Shown: positions 1 through 7,636 of the stretch, piece by piece | How the letters are laid out: the number at the start of each line of letters is the position of its first letter | Numbering within the stretch: position 1 is the first letter of the stretch | Source of the DNA: CBDHHC01 sp050633205 | GTDB lineage: Bacteria; Pseudomonadota; Alphaproteobacteria; Rhizobiales; CBDHHC01 | DNA: 31,318 bases | Reading direction: 5' to 3' | Assembly: GCA_050633205.1 (NCBI GenBank) | Contig: JBOEGA010000161.1 | Span: forward strand, 1 to 31,318 | Program-made: the position numbers and the translations under genes | The notes under the pieces: model-generated | The model's input: the letters and a program-made list of their open reading frames with translations, nothing else | Told to the model about the DNA's origin: nothing | The model's database searches: none

Positions 1-702
1 GTCGTCATATTCGCTGGTGGCTCTGTAAACAGCAAAGGCGTCATCAACATTCAGGGCAAAAATAGAAATAGTATCCAGAGTTTTACAAGCAGGCACGACA
101 CCAGTTGCAGACAGCGCCCCTAAAGTGGGTTTTAACCCGACAATATTATTCACTGCTGCAGGGATGCGTCCTGAACCTGCCGTATCTGTCCCCAGAGAAA
201 AAGTTACAATGCCATGACCAACGGCAACTGCAGATCCGGAACTGGACCCTCCAGGAATAATCTCAGGATTCACTGCATTTTTAGGAGGGGCATAAGGCGA
301 ACGCAAGCCCACCAGGCCAGTGGCAAACTGATCCAGATTGGTCTTACCAACAAGGATGGCGCCTGCCTCTCTCAGAAGTGCCAGACAAAATGCATCATCC
401 TGAGCTTCATAAGTAAAGTCAGGGCAAGCCGCTGTTGTTGGAATACCTTCTGCATCTATATTATCTTTAATTGCAAATGGTATCCCCCAAAGAGGTTTGT
501 TTTCAGGATCAAATTCACCCAATTCACGAGCCTGAGCAAGCAGCAACTCTTTTTCTTCGAGATGAATAAAAATCCCCGGATCAGAAACGACCTCAATACG
601 CCGATACATCTCCTCTATAACATCAGTGACAGATACACCTTCTGCGTAAGCAGAGTGTAAAGATTGTATATCGAACGGTAATTCAGTCATTCGCTTATCC
701 AT
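1..702 (-). CDS. atzF: Allophanate hydrolase-like amidase (partial, C-terminus off window)
   Basis: This is an amidase-signature enzyme, probably allophanate hydrolase, which splits allophanate into ammonia and CO2 in the cytoplasm. The 234 visible residues hold the Ser-cisSer-Lys triad: Lys79 (in IPFAIKDN), cis-Ser153 (in GGSSSGSA) and nucleophile Ser177 (in GTDTAGSGR). The stretch GVVPACKTLDTISIFALNVD is characteristic of allophanate hydrolase rather than GatA. The reading frame is open to base 1, so the rest of the enzyme, including any AtzF-type C-terminal domain, lies outside. ATG at 702 is used; ATG at 690 is equally possible because neither has a clear Shine-Dalgarno sequence. It lies 28 bp downstream of the ABC ATPase on the same strand and is probably the last visible gene of that operon. 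A different small-amide hydrolase cannot be excluded. Confidence 0.8.
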   Translation of the reverse strand, partial: MDKRMTELPFDIQSLHSAYAEGVSVTDVIEEMYRRIEVVSDPGIFIHLEEKELLLAQARELGEFDPENKPLWGIPFAIKDNIDAEGIPTTAACPDFTYEAQDDAFCLALLREAGAILVGKTNLDQFATGLVGLRSPYAPPKNAVNPEIIPGGSSSGSAVAVGHGIVTFSLGTDTAGSGRIPAAVNNIVGLKPTLGALSATGVVPACKTLDTISIFALNVDDAFAVYRATSEYDD

Positions 703-730
703 GATATTGTTTTTTTAACAGGCTATTATC

Positions 731-2422
731 TTAAACCGGAGGCTGAGGAACTGCATCCAGCAATGCTTTTGTGTATGCCTTTTCGGGCCTGGACATAATA
801 TTTGCAGATGTACCTTTTTCAACTATGCTGCCATTCTGCATAACGATTACTTCATCGCATAACAGACGCACAACGTTGAGGTCATGAGATACAAACAGAT
901 AGCTCATATCCAGCTTTGCCCTTAGATCCACAAGAAGGTTGAGCACAACAGCCTGCACAGAAACATCCAGTGCGGCTGTTGGCTCGTCGAGGATCAGAAG
1001 TTGTGGACTAAGCGCTATTGCTCTCGCAATTCCCACGCGCGCTTTTTGTCCACCTGAAAGCTGATGAGGAAACCGACTAAGAAGATCCAGAGGCAACCCA
1101 ACGAGAGTTGCTACTTCTTCCACGCGTTCTTTCAGCTTTCTTCTCTCATCTCTTGTACCCAGTATCCTGATAGGATCCGAGATAGCACGAGCCGCAGAGA
1201 ACCTTGGATTCAGACTGTCAGTAGGATCCTGAAATACCATCTGAAGTTTACGTCTATAGGCACTTTGAGCCTTAAAGTTACCTTCGAATATTTCCTGAAG
1301 GTTGTCGCCGTCCAGCTCAACTGAACCTGATGTGGGCTGAACCAGCCCCATAATCATATTGGCAGTGGTCGTTTTTCCGCAGCCGGATTCGCCGACAAGA
1401 CCAATGCTCTGCCCTTTTGCAATTTCAAATGAAATGCCATTTACTGCATAGACTTTTTCATCATCATTCTGCTTTACAAATAATGATTCAAACCAGCCCT
1501 TTTTCTCAGAGAATTCTTTTTTAAGGTCTGAGACCTTCAGAAGAGGTTTCTCACCTTCTTTAACTTTTCCTACTTTTTTATCAGCGGGAAAGTCTTTAAC
1601 GGTCGTATTGTCCGGCAGTAAATCCCTTACATTGGAATCTATCCGCGGAGTGGCACGCATTAATTTCTTTGTATAAGCGTGTTCCGGGTTTTTAAACAGA
1701 TCTTTGGGGGTTGCAGTCTCTATGACTGAACCTGACTGCATCACTATAATTCTATCGCAATAAGCAGCTGCAAGCCCCAGATCATGAGTAATCAGGATTG
1801 TGGACATTTCACGCTCTTTGGTGAGATCCGCAATCAGATCCATAACGGCTTTCTGGGTTGTTACATCCAGACCTGTTGTAGGTTCGTCTGCAATTAGAAG
1901 GCGGGGCTGACAGGCAAGGGCTATTGCAATCACAACCCGCTGGCACATACCGCCCGATAATTCATATGGATAGGCATTATATCGGCTTTGAGCATCACGG
2001 ATTTTAACCGTCTCAAGCAGTTCGATTGCCTTTTTCTTTGCATTCCACATAGAGGCCTGTCCGTGTCGAAGCAAAACATCCCTGATCTGATGGCCTACTG
2101 TCCGGATAGGATTAAGCGCAGTTCGCGGACTTTGAAATACCATAGACATTTCTTTGCCGCGCAGATTGCGCATTTTTGAGTTGGAGGCTTTACGAATATC
2201 AATACCTGAAAATTCAATTGAACCTTCAGATATAATCCCTGCCCTGTCGAGAATTCGCATCAGTGCATAGGAGGTTACGGATTTACCAGACCCGGATTCT
2301 CCTACAATTCCCAAGGTCTCACCTTTTTTGACTGAAAAGCTGACATCCTTAACTGCTGTTACAACACCGTCACGGGTCTGGAATTCTACGCCGAGATCTT
2401 TAATGTTTACCAATTCTGACAT
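731..2422 (-). CDS. Fused dipeptide/oligopeptide ABC transporter ATPase (DppD-DppF type)
   Basis: This protein energises import of a peptide-like or small amide solute across the inner membrane. Two complete ATPase domains lie in one chain. The first has Walker A GESGSGKS (41-48), signature LSGGM (155-159) and Walker B LLIADE (175-180). The second has Walker A GESGCGKT (344-351), signature LSGGQ (455-459) and Walker B LLILDE (475-480). A linker of about 70 residues around 240-310 joins them, including the post-ATPase segment typical of oligopeptide-family ATPases (HAYTKKLMRATP). The 563-residue length fits the fused GsiA/YejF-like form, so no separate partner ATPase is needed. The gene follows the DppC-like permease by 12 bp and precedes the amidase by 28 bp. 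Confidence 0.95.
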   Translation of the reverse strand: MSELVNIKDLGVEFQTRDGVVTAVKDVSFSVKKGETLGIVGESGSGKSVTSYALMRILDRAGIISEGSIEFSGIDIRKASNSKMRNLRGKEMSMVFQSPRTALNPIRTVGHQIRDVLLRHGQASMWNAKKKAIELLETVKIRDAQSRYNAYPYELSGGMCQRVVIAIALACQPRLLIADEPTTGLDVTTQKAVMDLIADLTKEREMSTILITHDLGLAAAYCDRIIVMQSGSVIETATPKDLFKNPEHAYTKKLMRATPRIDSNVRDLLPDNTTVKDFPADKKVGKVKEGEKPLLKVSDLKKEFSEKKGWFESLFVKQNDDEKVYAVNGISFEIAKGQSIGLVGESGCGKTTTANMIMGLVQPTSGSVELDGDNLQEIFEGNFKAQSAYRRKLQMVFQDPTDSLNPRFSAARAISDPIRILGTRDERRKLKERVEEVATLVGLPLDLLSRFPHQLSGGQKARVGIARAIALSPQLLILDEPTAALDVSVQAVVLNLLVDLRAKLDMSYLFVSHDLNVVRLLCDEVIVMQNGSIVEKGTSANIMSRPEKAYTKALLDAVPQPPV

Positions 2423-2434
2423 TTCATGTCCCCA

Positions 2435-3370
2435 TTATGTCCGCTGACGTGGATCAACGATATCTCGCAATCCATCACCAAGAAGGTTGAAAGTCAGAAC
2501 AGCCAGCATAAGGACAAGTCCCGGGAAGATTGCCACCCACCATTCTCCGGAAATAATATACTGTGCTCCATCAGCGACCATCACACCCCATTCAGGAGTC
2601 CCCGGACGAACGCCCAATCCGATAAAAGAGAGGCCTGCAGCATTCAAAATCGCCCACCCCATATTCAGTGAAATCTGAACCATCATAGGCGGTAGCGCAT
2701 TTGGAAATATCTGAAAGGCCAGAATTCTGCCATCTGAGTTTCCTGCCAGTCTTGCTGCCTGAACGAAACCTGCCTCACGGCGGATATTAACTTCGGCACG
2801 CGCAACCCGGGCATAGAAAGGAATGTTAATTATAGCTGTTGCATAGACAATATTTTCTATGGTGTTTCCAAGCGCTGCTACAATTCCGAGAGCCAGAACA
2901 AACAACGGGAACGCCATTATGGTATCTATTATCCTGCTGGAAATTCGATCAATCCAGCCTCCGTAGAACCCGGAAATCGAGCCTATAAACGAGCCTATAA
3001 CAAATGAGAGGGCGACTGCTGCAACAGAAATGAACAGATCAAGCTGGGTTGCGTATACCACTCTTGAAAATATATCTCTGCCAAGGTTATCAGTTCCAAA
3101 CAAATGCGCGAGACTTGGCGGTTGCAGCGCGTTTTTTGCTTCTGTCGTATATGGATCGTAGGGCACAATCATCGGACCGAATATGCCCATAACAACGATC
3201 AGCAGAAACATTATAAATGCAACAAGTGTAACAGGATTAGAACGCAGTATATAAGCTGTGTGTTTCCAAAATCCTGTTGCAGGCCTGATAGGCTCATCAT
3301 CAAGAACCGCGACATCAGGTTTTACAACCTTTTCCTGATCCGGCTCTTTTTTTACTGTATTTTCCTGCAC
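2435..3370 (-). CDS. ABC transporter permease, DppC type
   Basis: This is an inner-membrane permease subunit of the family-5 (peptide/nickel) importer. The 311 residues begin with a charged cytoplasmic tail and a first membrane helix near 45-70. The DppC N-terminal hallmark DPYTTEAKNALQPPSLAHLFGTDNLGRDIFSRV follows, here spanning roughly residues 72-105. The EAA-type ATPase-contact loop is seen in AARLAGNSDGRILAFQIFPNA. The end LLGDGLRDIVDPR is the usual DppC terminus. It lies 5 bp after the DppB-like gene and 12 bp before the fused ATPase, so the three are very likely co-transcribed. The substrate cannot be read from the permease. Confidence 0.95.
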   Translation of the reverse strand: MQENTVKKEPDQEKVVKPDVAVLDDEPIRPATGFWKHTAYILRSNPVTLVAFIMFLLIVVMGIFGPMIVPYDPYTTEAKNALQPPSLAHLFGTDNLGRDIFSRVVYATQLDLFISVAAVALSFVIGSFIGSISGFYGGWIDRISSRIIDTIMAFPLFVLALGIVAALGNTIENIVYATAIINIPFYARVARAEVNIRREAGFVQAARLAGNSDGRILAFQIFPNALPPMMVQISLNMGWAILNAAGLSFIGLGVRPGTPEWGVMVADGAQYIISGEWWVAIFPGLVLMLAVLTFNLLGDGLRDIVDPRQRT

Positions 3371-3375
3371 CGGCT

Positions 3376-4440
3376 TTAACCCTCTAACTTAATTCGCGGA
3401 TCGACTAATGTGTAAATGATGTCCACCAGAAGATTCAGCAAAACGAACAATATGGCCATGGACAAGACAAACCCCTGCACAGCTGCGTAGTCTGAAGCAA
3501 CCAATGCATCCACTGCATATGACCCAATACCAGGCCATGCAAAAACTTTTTCAACGAGAACATTTGCGCCAAGAGCAAATGAGAAGACCATGCCCATAGT
3601 AGTAATAACCGGAAGCATTGCATTCCTGAGGGCATAGGTAATCAGAACTTTCCAGGAGGATAATCCGGCAGCTCTGGCTGTTCGGACAAAATCACTGCTA
3701 AGAGCCTGGATCATGGCAGCTCTGGTCATTCGTGTTATAGGTGCCAGTGTAAACAGCGCCAACGTCGAGGCAGGCAAAATCAACTGGTAAAATGCAGCAA
3801 CGGCGGTTTCCATATCACCAGAAAGAAAGGCATCTATAGTAAAGAATCCTGTAACGGGTTCCGGGGGAAGAAATTCCATCCCGAGACGACCATTGGGAGC
3901 AGGCGCTATGCCAAGCAGATAATAGAAAACATAAATAAGAGCGAGACCTGTAAAGAAGGTCGGCAGCGATACACCAGCTGTTACAAGAAAACGGCACAGG
4001 TGATCGACCCAGCGGCCTGGATTTGTAGCCGCCAGAATACCCAACGGTACTGAGATCAATACAGATATCAGAAGGCCCAAGAGGGTCAGCTCCAGAGAAG
4101 CCGGCAGCCTGGTTGAGAGGTCATATATAACTGACTGACCTGAAGACAAAGACTGGCCGAGGTCTCCCTGAGCAAGTTTGGTAATGTAAATAACAAATTG
4201 CTCGGGCAATGACTTATCCAGCCCAAGATATTCCCGCATTTCCTGAATCGAGGTTTCATCAGCGGAAGCCCCTGCGAACTGTACCGCAGGATCTCCCGGC
4301 AACGCCCTTGTCAAAAGAAAAGTTACCACTATCACACCAAATAAGACAGGTAGTGCATGTAGTATACGTTTTATTACCATCCAGAAAGTTCTAAAGGGTA
4401 AGAAACGCAATATTGCAGACAAGTTCATCGCCGGGACCAT
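3376..4440 (-). CDS. ABC transporter permease, DppB type
   Basis: This is the second inner-membrane permease of the importer. The 354 residues contain the DppB opening segment (LPVLFGVIVVTFLLTRALPGDPA), an amphipathic segment with YLGLDKSLPEQFVIYI, several hydrophobic helices and the EAA loop TARAAGLSSWKVLITYALRNA. It ends in LLVDIIYTLVDPRIKLE, the family's usual C-terminus. The chosen ATG lies 10 bp after the substrate-binding protein gene. A second ATG four codons in gives a more standard N-terminus (MNLSAILRF), so the start is uncertain by 12 bp. It pairs with the DppC-like subunit to form the pore. Confidence 0.95.
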   Translation of the reverse strand: MVPAMNLSAILRFLPFRTFWMVIKRILHALPVLFGVIVVTFLLTRALPGDPAVQFAGASADETSIQEMREYLGLDKSLPEQFVIYITKLAQGDLGQSLSSGQSVIYDLSTRLPASLELTLLGLLISVLISVPLGILAATNPGRWVDHLCRFLVTAGVSLPTFFTGLALIYVFYYLLGIAPAPNGRLGMEFLPPEPVTGFFTIDAFLSGDMETAVAAFYQLILPASTLALFTLAPITRMTRAAMIQALSSDFVRTARAAGLSSWKVLITYALRNAMLPVITTMGMVFSFALGANVLVEKVFAWPGIGSYAVDALVASDYAAVQGFVLSMAILFVLLNLLVDIIYTLVDPRIKLEG

Positions 4441-4450
4441 TCTTCGTTAA

Positions 4451-6082
4451 TTACGCTTTTTTAAACTTACGAGCATCAAGCTGACGGTGGAACCAGTACT
4501 CGTAACCTTCAAGTTCAGGTTTCATTGCAGAGCTCAGCATTGGCTGCCACAATGGAATACGTGGAACATCATCAAACGCAATCTCGATAAGACGCTTAAT
4601 CTTAGGTGTATACTCAGGATTGTCTGTTTCCATATGCAACGTCTCCCCCACAAGTTTTGCAACTTCAGGATTGTCGTAGTTTGAAGAGTTGAACAAGTGA
4701 CCCTTCAGGTATGCCCAGAAGAAATAGTAATCCGGGTAGTTCAACCAACCACCAAAGTTTTCGAGGTGAAGCGGCAGTCTCTTTTCAACAAGAGCAGCAG
4801 TACGCCAGTTTGCACCTGGAATTTTCTCGATAGTCGCCTTGATGCCAATTTTTGCAAGACCTTCCTGAATTAGAAGAGCTGTTGGCTCCATCCAGCTTGC
4901 AAGGTTCTGGTTAATTGACAATGGAACTTCAAAGCCATCTTTGTGAGCTGTCTGAGCAAGAAGCTCTTTTGCCTTATCGATGTTGGTGTCGTAAGGGAAA
5001 GGCTGTGGCCATTTGATGTCGGATGGCTTGTTTGATTCAGCACCCCACATTTTAACACCATTACCATAAGCACCTGCGATAAAGATCTCGTTGTAAGGAA
5101 TTGAGTAAGCAATTGCCTGACGAACTTTTTTGTCTTTGAACGGCTCAAACTTAAGGTTCACACCTACTACATACAGACAGTTCTCGATTGGAGTTGCCGT
5201 AACTTTAAGTTTTTCATTCTCTTCAAGCTCGCTTGTGTCTTTGTCTGGAATACCAAAAGACAGATCAACACTTTTACGCTCAATAAGAGCACGACGCGTT
5301 GACAGAGATGGAACCTCACGAACAATAACCTTTTTCACAGCCGGTTTTGGTCCGCTTGTCCATTTTTCGTTACGCTCATATACGAACAATTGTCCTGGCT
5401 GCCAGCGGGCGATTTTATAAGCACCACTGCCTGCCGTATTTTTGTGCAGATACTCAGTTGCCCAAGGGTCTTTCTTGGTAGCGTGTTTTTTGGCAACTTT
5501 TGAGTTGATAATAAACGGAACAGGGACAGCCAGATCTGGCAAAGTCAGTTTTGACGGGCGGATCAGGTTGATTTTAAACGTATGTTTGTCAACCACCACA
5601 AACTGCTCAGGCTTAACAAGAGAGCCGGCTTTCATCTGTACAGCAGGGAAACCACCCAGGGATACAGCACGGTCAAGGGACCATTTCACATCATCAGCTG
5701 TAACTGGAGAACCGTCAGAGAAAACGGCATCCTTGCGAAGGTTGAATATAATAGACTTGCCGTCTTCTGAAGTTTTCCAGGTTTCAGCAAGGTCCGGTTT
5801 CAAAACGCTGTAATCGTATGAAAGAGAGCCGTTTGGCAATTTTTTAGTACCGAATGAGAGAAGTCGGTCATAGCAGTTAACTGCGATCTGATAGCTTGGG
5901 CGGTTTGTACCTTTACGGTGCAAATCAAGAGAATTGATTGTTTGCCCGATAGCTACTGTTACTGTGTCAGATTTAGCTGCTTCTGCAGGCAAAACCTTCA
6001 AGAACGGGAGCGCGCCAGCACCCAGTGTTACAGCACCAGCAGTCTTCAGAAAGTCGCGACGATTATTTTTGTTATCACTCAT
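4451..6082 (-). CDS. Family-5 extracellular solute-binding protein with Tat signal
   Basis: This periplasmic protein captures the solute and delivers it to the permeases. The 543 residues start with a twin-arginine signal (NRRDFLKTAGAVTLGAGALPF, residues 7-27) and a likely cleavage near AEA-A around 36, so it is exported folded. The mature part has SBP_bac_5 features: DLAETWKTSEDGKSIIFNLRKDAVFSDG in the first lobe, the binding segment SLDRAVSLGG, and KVRQAIAYSIPYNEI in the second. The family binds peptides, nickel, opines or glycosides, and the ligand here is unknown. The neighbouring amidase suggests an amide-containing ligand, which is inference. It is the first gene of the operon, has a strong ribosome-binding site and faces a divergent LysR gene. 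Confidence 0.95.
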   Translation of the reverse strand: MSDNKNNRRDFLKTAGAVTLGAGALPFLKVLPAEAAKSDTVTVAIGQTINSLDLHRKGTNRPSYQIAVNCYDRLLSFGTKKLPNGSLSYDYSVLKPDLAETWKTSEDGKSIIFNLRKDAVFSDGSPVTADDVKWSLDRAVSLGGFPAVQMKAGSLVKPEQFVVVDKHTFKINLIRPSKLTLPDLAVPVPFIINSKVAKKHATKKDPWATEYLHKNTAGSGAYKIARWQPGQLFVYERNEKWTSGPKPAVKKVIVREVPSLSTRRALIERKSVDLSFGIPDKDTSELEENEKLKVTATPIENCLYVVGVNLKFEPFKDKKVRQAIAYSIPYNEIFIAGAYGNGVKMWGAESNKPSDIKWPQPFPYDTNIDKAKELLAQTAHKDGFEVPLSINQNLASWMEPTALLIQEGLAKIGIKATIEKIPGANWRTAALVEKRLPLHLENFGGWLNYPDYYFFWAYLKGHLFNSSNYDNPEVAKLVGETLHMETDNPEYTPKIKRLIEIAFDDVPRIPLWQPMLSSAMKPELEGYEYWFHRQLDARKFKKA

Positions 6083-6368
6083 CTGTTTACCTCCTGCATT
6101 ATGGAAAAGTGAGAACTTCTTTTCCCTGCATTTAATGAGATTTATAAGCTTTTGTTAAAGAATATAGGCTTGTTTCCTGTTGCTGTCTGTTGCTATTTTC
6201 TACTTCGAGCGATGCAAAAAACGCAACACAATAAAAAACATGCACTATGGAAAAATTTTTAACGTTGAAATATGTCTATGGAGTGGTGAAGCACGCTGAT
6301 TTCTGCCATAAAGATGAAAATGTTGGCATGCTACTAGATGCATTTGCTACAACTTACAGGTAAATTAG
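6083..6368. promoter_or_regulatory. Divergent control region between the importer operon and its LysR gene
   Basis: This AT-rich 286-bp region must hold both divergent promoters. TGTTGC occurs twice with a 10-bp step (6178-6183 and 6188-6193). An opposing GCAACA follows at about 6223-6228, giving an interrupted inverted repeat of the general kind bound by LysR-type regulators. No riboswitch fold was recognised. Assignment of these repeats to the adjacent regulator is inference from position. Confidence 0.4.
6089..6095 (-). promoter_or_regulatory. Strong ribosome-binding site of the solute-binding protein gene
   Basis: On the minus strand AGGAGGT lies 6 bases before the ATG at 6082. It is one of the few near-perfect Shine-Dalgarno sequences in the window. 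It fixes the start of the solute-binding protein and fits its expected high expression relative to the downstream permeases. Confidence 0.8.
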
Positions 6369-7277
6369 ATGAAATTACTCCTAACCTACAAATATGTTGA
6401 TGAAGTTGTTAAAGCGGGCTCTATCCGTAAAGCATCCGAGACCCTGTCGATAACTCCATCAGCATTGAACAGGAGAATCCTGTCACTGGAGGAAGATCTT
6501 GGTGTTGCAATTTTTGAAAGGCTGCCGCATGGGGTACGACTAAGTGCAGCGGGCGAACTGCTGATACACCATATTCGCAACCAACTCTCTGATATGGAAC
6601 GCGTAAGATCACAGATTGCCGACCTTTCCGGCATAAGGAGGGGACATGTTTCTATAGCTTCAAGCCAGGCTTTACTCCCCTATTTTATTCCCAATCAAAT
6701 GGCTATTTACCGACAGGAATATCCCGGGGTAAGTTTCGGCGTGCATGGCCGAGACAGGGAAGCTGCCGAGCAGGCACTTTATGACTATTCTGCAGATATA
6801 GCACTGGTTTTTGAACCGGTAAGATTAACGGACTTTCACACCCTGCTTACTGTTCCGCAGCCCATTCATGCGATACTTGCCCAGGATCATCCACTGGCTC
6901 ATAAAAAAATTCTAAGATTACGTGACCTTGTGGAATACCCACTGGCGCTTCCTGCCAAACCCTATGGCGTCAGAGCCCTCCTGGAAACTGCAGCTATAAA
7001 GCATCAGATAAACCTTGATCCTGTTATTGTTTCAGACAGCTTTGATTTCCTCAGGCATATTTCTGCAAACCAGAATGTAATTTCATTTCAGATACAAATT
7101 GGACTTCCTCAAAAGGAAGTTTACAGCGGAATGGTCGACCGCCAAATTGATCTGGATGATGTTCCTCCAGGTTTTGTACATCTTGCTCAACTGAAAGGAC
7201 GGACTCTGGCTGTGGCAGCTGCCCGCTTTGCTGACCAGCTTGTGAGTGCATTTATTGCCGAATATAACTGTAACTAG
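6369..7277 (+). CDS. LysR-type transcriptional regulator
   Basis: This 302-residue protein has the normal LysR length. Residues 1-60 form the winged helix-turn-helix (VVKAGSIRKASETLSITPSALNRRILSLEEDLGVAIFERL). A linker helix follows, then an effector-binding domain beginning at about 90 (GHVSIASSQALLPYFIP). It is transcribed away from the importer operon and separated from it by 286 bp, the classic arrangement for a regulator of the divergent operon. The co-inducer is probably the imported compound or its breakdown product; that is inference. Nothing in the sequence suggests it is broken. Confidence 0.93.
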   Translation: MKLLLTYKYVDEVVKAGSIRKASETLSITPSALNRRILSLEEDLGVAIFERLPHGVRLSAAGELLIHHIRNQLSDMERVRSQIADLSGIRRGHVSIASSQALLPYFIPNQMAIYRQEYPGVSFGVHGRDREAAEQALYDYSADIALVFEPVRLTDFHTLLTVPQPIHAILAQDHPLAHKKILRLRDLVEYPLALPAKPYGVRALLETAAIKHQINLDPVIVSDSFDFLRHISANQNVISFQIQIGLPQKEVYSGMVDRQIDLDDVPPGFVHLAQLKGRTLAVAAARFADQLVSAFIAEYNCN

Positions 7278-7636
7278 CGGCTTCCTATTTGCCGTAACAG
7301 CTTATTATATATTAATGGTGACCAGACGTGACTTACCAGTAACCAGGCGTAACTCTGAAGAACCTCAGCGTAACTACTTTTTAAAAAAACAATTAACTGA
7401 AGTTAACTTTTTGCAGCAAGAAATATAGCTATGTAAACATTAAACAGGTGAACCTATTACCCTTAAAAACAACATCATATTAATTAAATCCTGAGGAAAC
7501 TCACAGAATTATGCTTCTCTGTTCTGTAGTTACCCACGGACATTACTTTTTCTCTTGAATATGGGATTTTTTTAGCTCATACAGATTCTTAAGAAATATT
7601 TTTTATGAAATGAATAATTTAGCCGAGTAAATCAGC
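7278..7636. other. Intergenic region before the FkbH-like gene
   Basis: This 359-bp gap is strongly AT-rich. Its first third is occupied by the phased GTTAC array. The remaining part (7410-7620) shows no open reading frame, tRNA or convincing terminator hairpin. It probably carries the promoter of the FkbH-like gene. Confidence 0.5.
7293..7407 (-). repeat. Array of helically phased GT(T/C)AC-type hexamers upstream of the FkbH-like gene
   Basis: Read on the minus strand, six hexamers of the form GTYACN or GTTCTT lie with plus-strand starts at 7317, 7327, 7338, 7348, 7358 and 7369, so the steps are 10, 11, 10, 10 and 11 bp. They read GTCACC, GTCACG, GTTACT, GTTACG, GTTCTT and GTTACG. Looser members occur at 7293 (GTTACG), 7392 (GTTAAT) and 7402 (GTTAAC). 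The array lies in the 359-bp gap between the LysR gene and the FkbH-like gene, 230 bp or more before the latter. The same motif, in opposite orientation, fills the gap before rnhB. The function is unknown; co-operative binding by a protein on one DNA face is the likely reason for the phasing. Confidence 0.6.

Noticed and set aside
1..702. The amidase as GatA of the tRNA amidotransferase
   Set aside because: The GVVPACKTLDTISIFAL segment and absence of gatB/gatC neighbours favour allophanate hydrolase, and the gene sits in an importer operon.
6083..6368. A guanidine-type riboswitch upstream of the importer operon
   Set aside because: I looked because of the link between allophanate hydrolase and guanidine metabolism, but found neither the conserved motif nor the fold.
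7293..7407. Phased GTTAC repeats as a CRISPR array
   Set aside because: Repeat units are about 6 bases with 4-5-base gaps, with no 20-40-bp repeats or unique spacers, and no cas genes are present.
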